A stretch of DNA of 64,000 bases, from positions 141,636-205,635 of the forward strand of contig NZ_PNFP01000016.1 of NCBI RefSeq assembly GCF_002940685.1, in the 5' to 3' direction. The translations under genes were made by a program, and so were the position numbers. The notes under the pieces were generated by a model. It was not told the DNA's origin. It searched no databases and worked only from the letters and a program-made list of their open reading frames with translations. The first letter of the stretch is position 1, and the number at the start of each line of letters is the position of its first letter. This DNA is from Ensifer adhaerens. GTDB taxonomy: Bacteria; Pseudomonadota; Alphaproteobacteria; Rhizobiales; Rhizobiaceae. Below, piece after piece: positions 62,942 through 64,000 of this stretch.

Positions 62942-63691
62942 ATGAGTGAGAAGACTGGGCGATTGGCCGGACGCGTGGCCGTGGTCACCGCCGCCGGCCA
63001 GGGCATCGGTCGCGCGGTGGCCGAACGACTGATGGCTGAAGGCGCCGAGGTCCACGCCAGCGACATCAACAAAGGCCTGCTGGGCACGCTCGACGGCGCC
63101 GTAACGACGCGGCTCGATGCGACGGATCATGCAGCGGTCGCGGACTATTTTGCCGGCTTCGCGCGGGTCGATATCCTCGTGCATGCGGTCGGCTACGTGC
63201 ACCAGGGCACGATCGAGGAGTGCTCGCCCGAGGACTGGCGGCGCTCGGTCAACATCACGCTCGACAGCGCCTACAACGTCATCGCCGGTGCCGTCCCGAA
63301 GATGAAGGCCAAAGGCGGCAGCATCATCACCATCGGTTCGGTCGCCTCGTCGATCAAGGGCTTCCCGCGGCGCGCCGCCTACGGTGCCGCCAAGGGTGGT
63401 ATCATCGGCCTCACCAAGGCGGTCGCAGCGGATTACGTGTCAGAAGGCATCCGCTGCAATTCGGTCTGCCCCGGAACGGTTGCGTCGCCCTCTTTGGAAG
63501 AGCGCATCGGCGAACTCGGCGAAAAGCTCGGAAGCCGGGATGAGGCCTACCGGTACTTCATCAGCCGGCAACCGGCCGGGCGCTTCGGCACGGTGGAGGA
63601 GGTGGCCGCCATCTGCGCCTTCCTTGCCTCCGACGAGGCAGCCTTCATCACCGGCCAGGCCATCAACATCGACGGCGGCATTACGATCTGA
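62942..63691 (+). CDS. SDR 2, resembles 2-keto-3-deoxy-L-fuconate dehydrogenase
   Basis: A 249-residue SDR. VVTAAGQGIGRAVAERL near 15-31 (with TAAGQGIG as cofactor motif) resembles the 2-keto-3-deoxy-L-fuconate dehydrogenase branch. The catalytic Ser lies in ITIGSVASSIKG and the Tyr/Lys in YGAAKGG. It would oxidise the 2-keto-3-deoxy acid at C4, giving the substrate of the FAH-family hydrolase encoded just upstream. Its specificity for the fuconate, rhamnonate or another acid is not determined from the sequence. It is the last gene of the sugar locus. Confidence 0.85.
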   Translation: MSEKTGRLAGRVAVVTAAGQGIGRAVAERLMAEGAEVHASDINKGLLGTLDGAVTTRLDATDHAAVADYFAGFARVDILVHAVGYVHQGTIEECSPEDWRRSVNITLDSAYNVIAGAVPKMKAKGGSIITIGSVASSIKGFPRRAAYGAAKGGIIGLTKAVAADYVSEGIRCNSVCPGTVASPSLEERIGELGEKLGSRDEAYRYFISRQPAGRFGTVEEVAAICAFLASDEAAFITGQAINIDGGITI

Positions 63692-63926
63692 GCCACGCGG
63701 CCACGACCTGTGCGCTCACGATGACCGCGAAGACCTACCCCGCACTCTGTCTTCCTCGCCCTTGTGGCGGGGATCCAGCGACCCGACGGACGTCGGGTCA
63801 AAGAACCTTTCAGCCCAAGGACTTGGGCTGGTCCCGCAGCTCCAGCGGAACTGCCAGAGATTTCTGTGACGAGCACAGAAATGAGGGGCATGTAAGCTCC
63901 TCGTGGTCCAAAGTTCCGATTACGGC
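63692..63926. repeat. Rhizobial-type intergenic mosaic of hairpins
   Basis: The gap between the SDR gene and the convergent leuB-like gene holds four short hairpins in a row: a stem at 63754-63772 (one mismatch), GACCCGACG at 63780-63788 with its exact complement at 63791-63799, CAGCCCAAG at 63811-63819 with its complement at 63822-63830, and TTTCTGTG at 63861-63868 with its complement at 63874-63881. The phrases around them match the mosaic intergenic repeats (ABC/RIME-like) that I recall from rhizobial genomes. It may also serve as a bidirectional terminator. Confidence 0.6.
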
Positions 63927-64000
63927 TTACGCCGAGAGCGCCTTGAACTCGGCGAGGATGGCGTCGCCCATCTCCGTCGTGCCGACCTTTTTCGCGCCTT
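63927..64000 (-). CDS. leuB: Probable 3-isopropylmalate dehydrogenase, C-terminal fragment
   Basis: The last 23 residues of a leftward gene cut off by the window edge: GAKKVGTTEMGDAILAEF then KALSA and a TAA stop. The pattern VGT-x-EMGDAI at the extreme C-terminus is typical of LeuB (leucine biosynthesis, oxidation of 3-isopropylmalate). The fragment is short, so a related beta-decarboxylating dehydrogenase cannot be excluded. Confidence 0.5.
   Translation of the reverse strand, partial: GAKKVGTTEMGDAILAEFKALSA

Overview
The window is a GC-rich, densely coded chromosomal segment from an alphaproteobacterium, most likely Rhizobiales and probably Ensifer/Sinorhizobium or a close relative. The evidence is the abundance of high-affinity ABC importers with local regulators, rhizobial-style catabolic operons, codon use, and a rhizobia-like intergenic mosaic of hairpins before what looks like the C-terminus of leuB at the right edge. 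I saw no rRNA, tRNA, CRISPR array, insertion sequence or prophage. Several start codons were moved from the longest reading frame to the site with the best ribosome binding site or the best coupling to the upstream stop.

Layout. 0.2-6.4 kb: an EAL c-di-GMP phosphodiesterase, and a NarL-type histidine kinase/response regulator pair bracketed by two exported Gly/Asn-rich proteins whose upstream regions share a TAGGACC-type palindrome, followed by a membrane alpha/beta-hydrolase-like protein. 6.4-12.8 kb: a polyol/sugar ABC importer with a xylitol/sorbitol-type dehydrogenase and an AraC regulator. 12.9-14.1 kb: pepT. 14.4-22.0 kb: a homoprotocatechuate meta-cleavage operon (hpaF-E-D-ddc-G-H-I order) with an embedded aromatic amino acid decarboxylase and divergent hpaR. 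22.0-31.7 kb: an IclR-controlled pair of divergent operons encoding a kinase, a phospholyase-like class III PLP enzyme, a second aminotransferase, a HAD hydrolase, a Tm-1-like protein, an APC permease and an aldehyde dehydrogenase. 31.7-35.4 kb: LysR regulator, adenine-deaminase-like amidohydrolase and YczE-like membrane protein. 35.5-36.7 kb: a GAF-GGDEF diguanylate cyclase. 36.9-39.9 kb: hpaC, hpaB and divergent hpaA, which supply homoprotocatechuate to the operon 15 kb away. 40.0-46.1 kb: a PotABCD-like importer with a P1/DmpA-type peptidase and an RpiR regulator. 46.4-47.7 kb: a cytosine-deaminase-like amidohydrolase. 47.8-51.5 kb: a cysteine-desulfurase-like protein, a persulfide-dioxygenase-like metallo-hydrolase and a TauE-type exporter, with a divergent Lrp regulator. 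51.6-63.7 kb: a large sugar catabolic locus with a FadR-type regulator, an RbsABC-type importer, two UxuA-family dehydratases, two SDRs, an SMP-30 lactonase, an aldose-epimerase-like protein, an FAH-family hydrolase and an RraA-type aldolase. 63.9 kb to the end: the probable leuB C-terminus.

How the parts fit. The two hpa loci give a complete predicted route from 4-hydroxyphenylacetate to pyruvate and succinate-level intermediates. The 52-64 kb locus looks like a non-phosphorylative oxidative sugar pathway in which UxuA-family enzymes replace the usual enolase-superfamily dehydratase. The most novel candidates are the two-component system with its paired Gly-rich exported proteins and shared palindrome, the kinase/phospholyase operon at 22-31 kb, and the cysteine-to-sulfite cassette at 48-51 kb.
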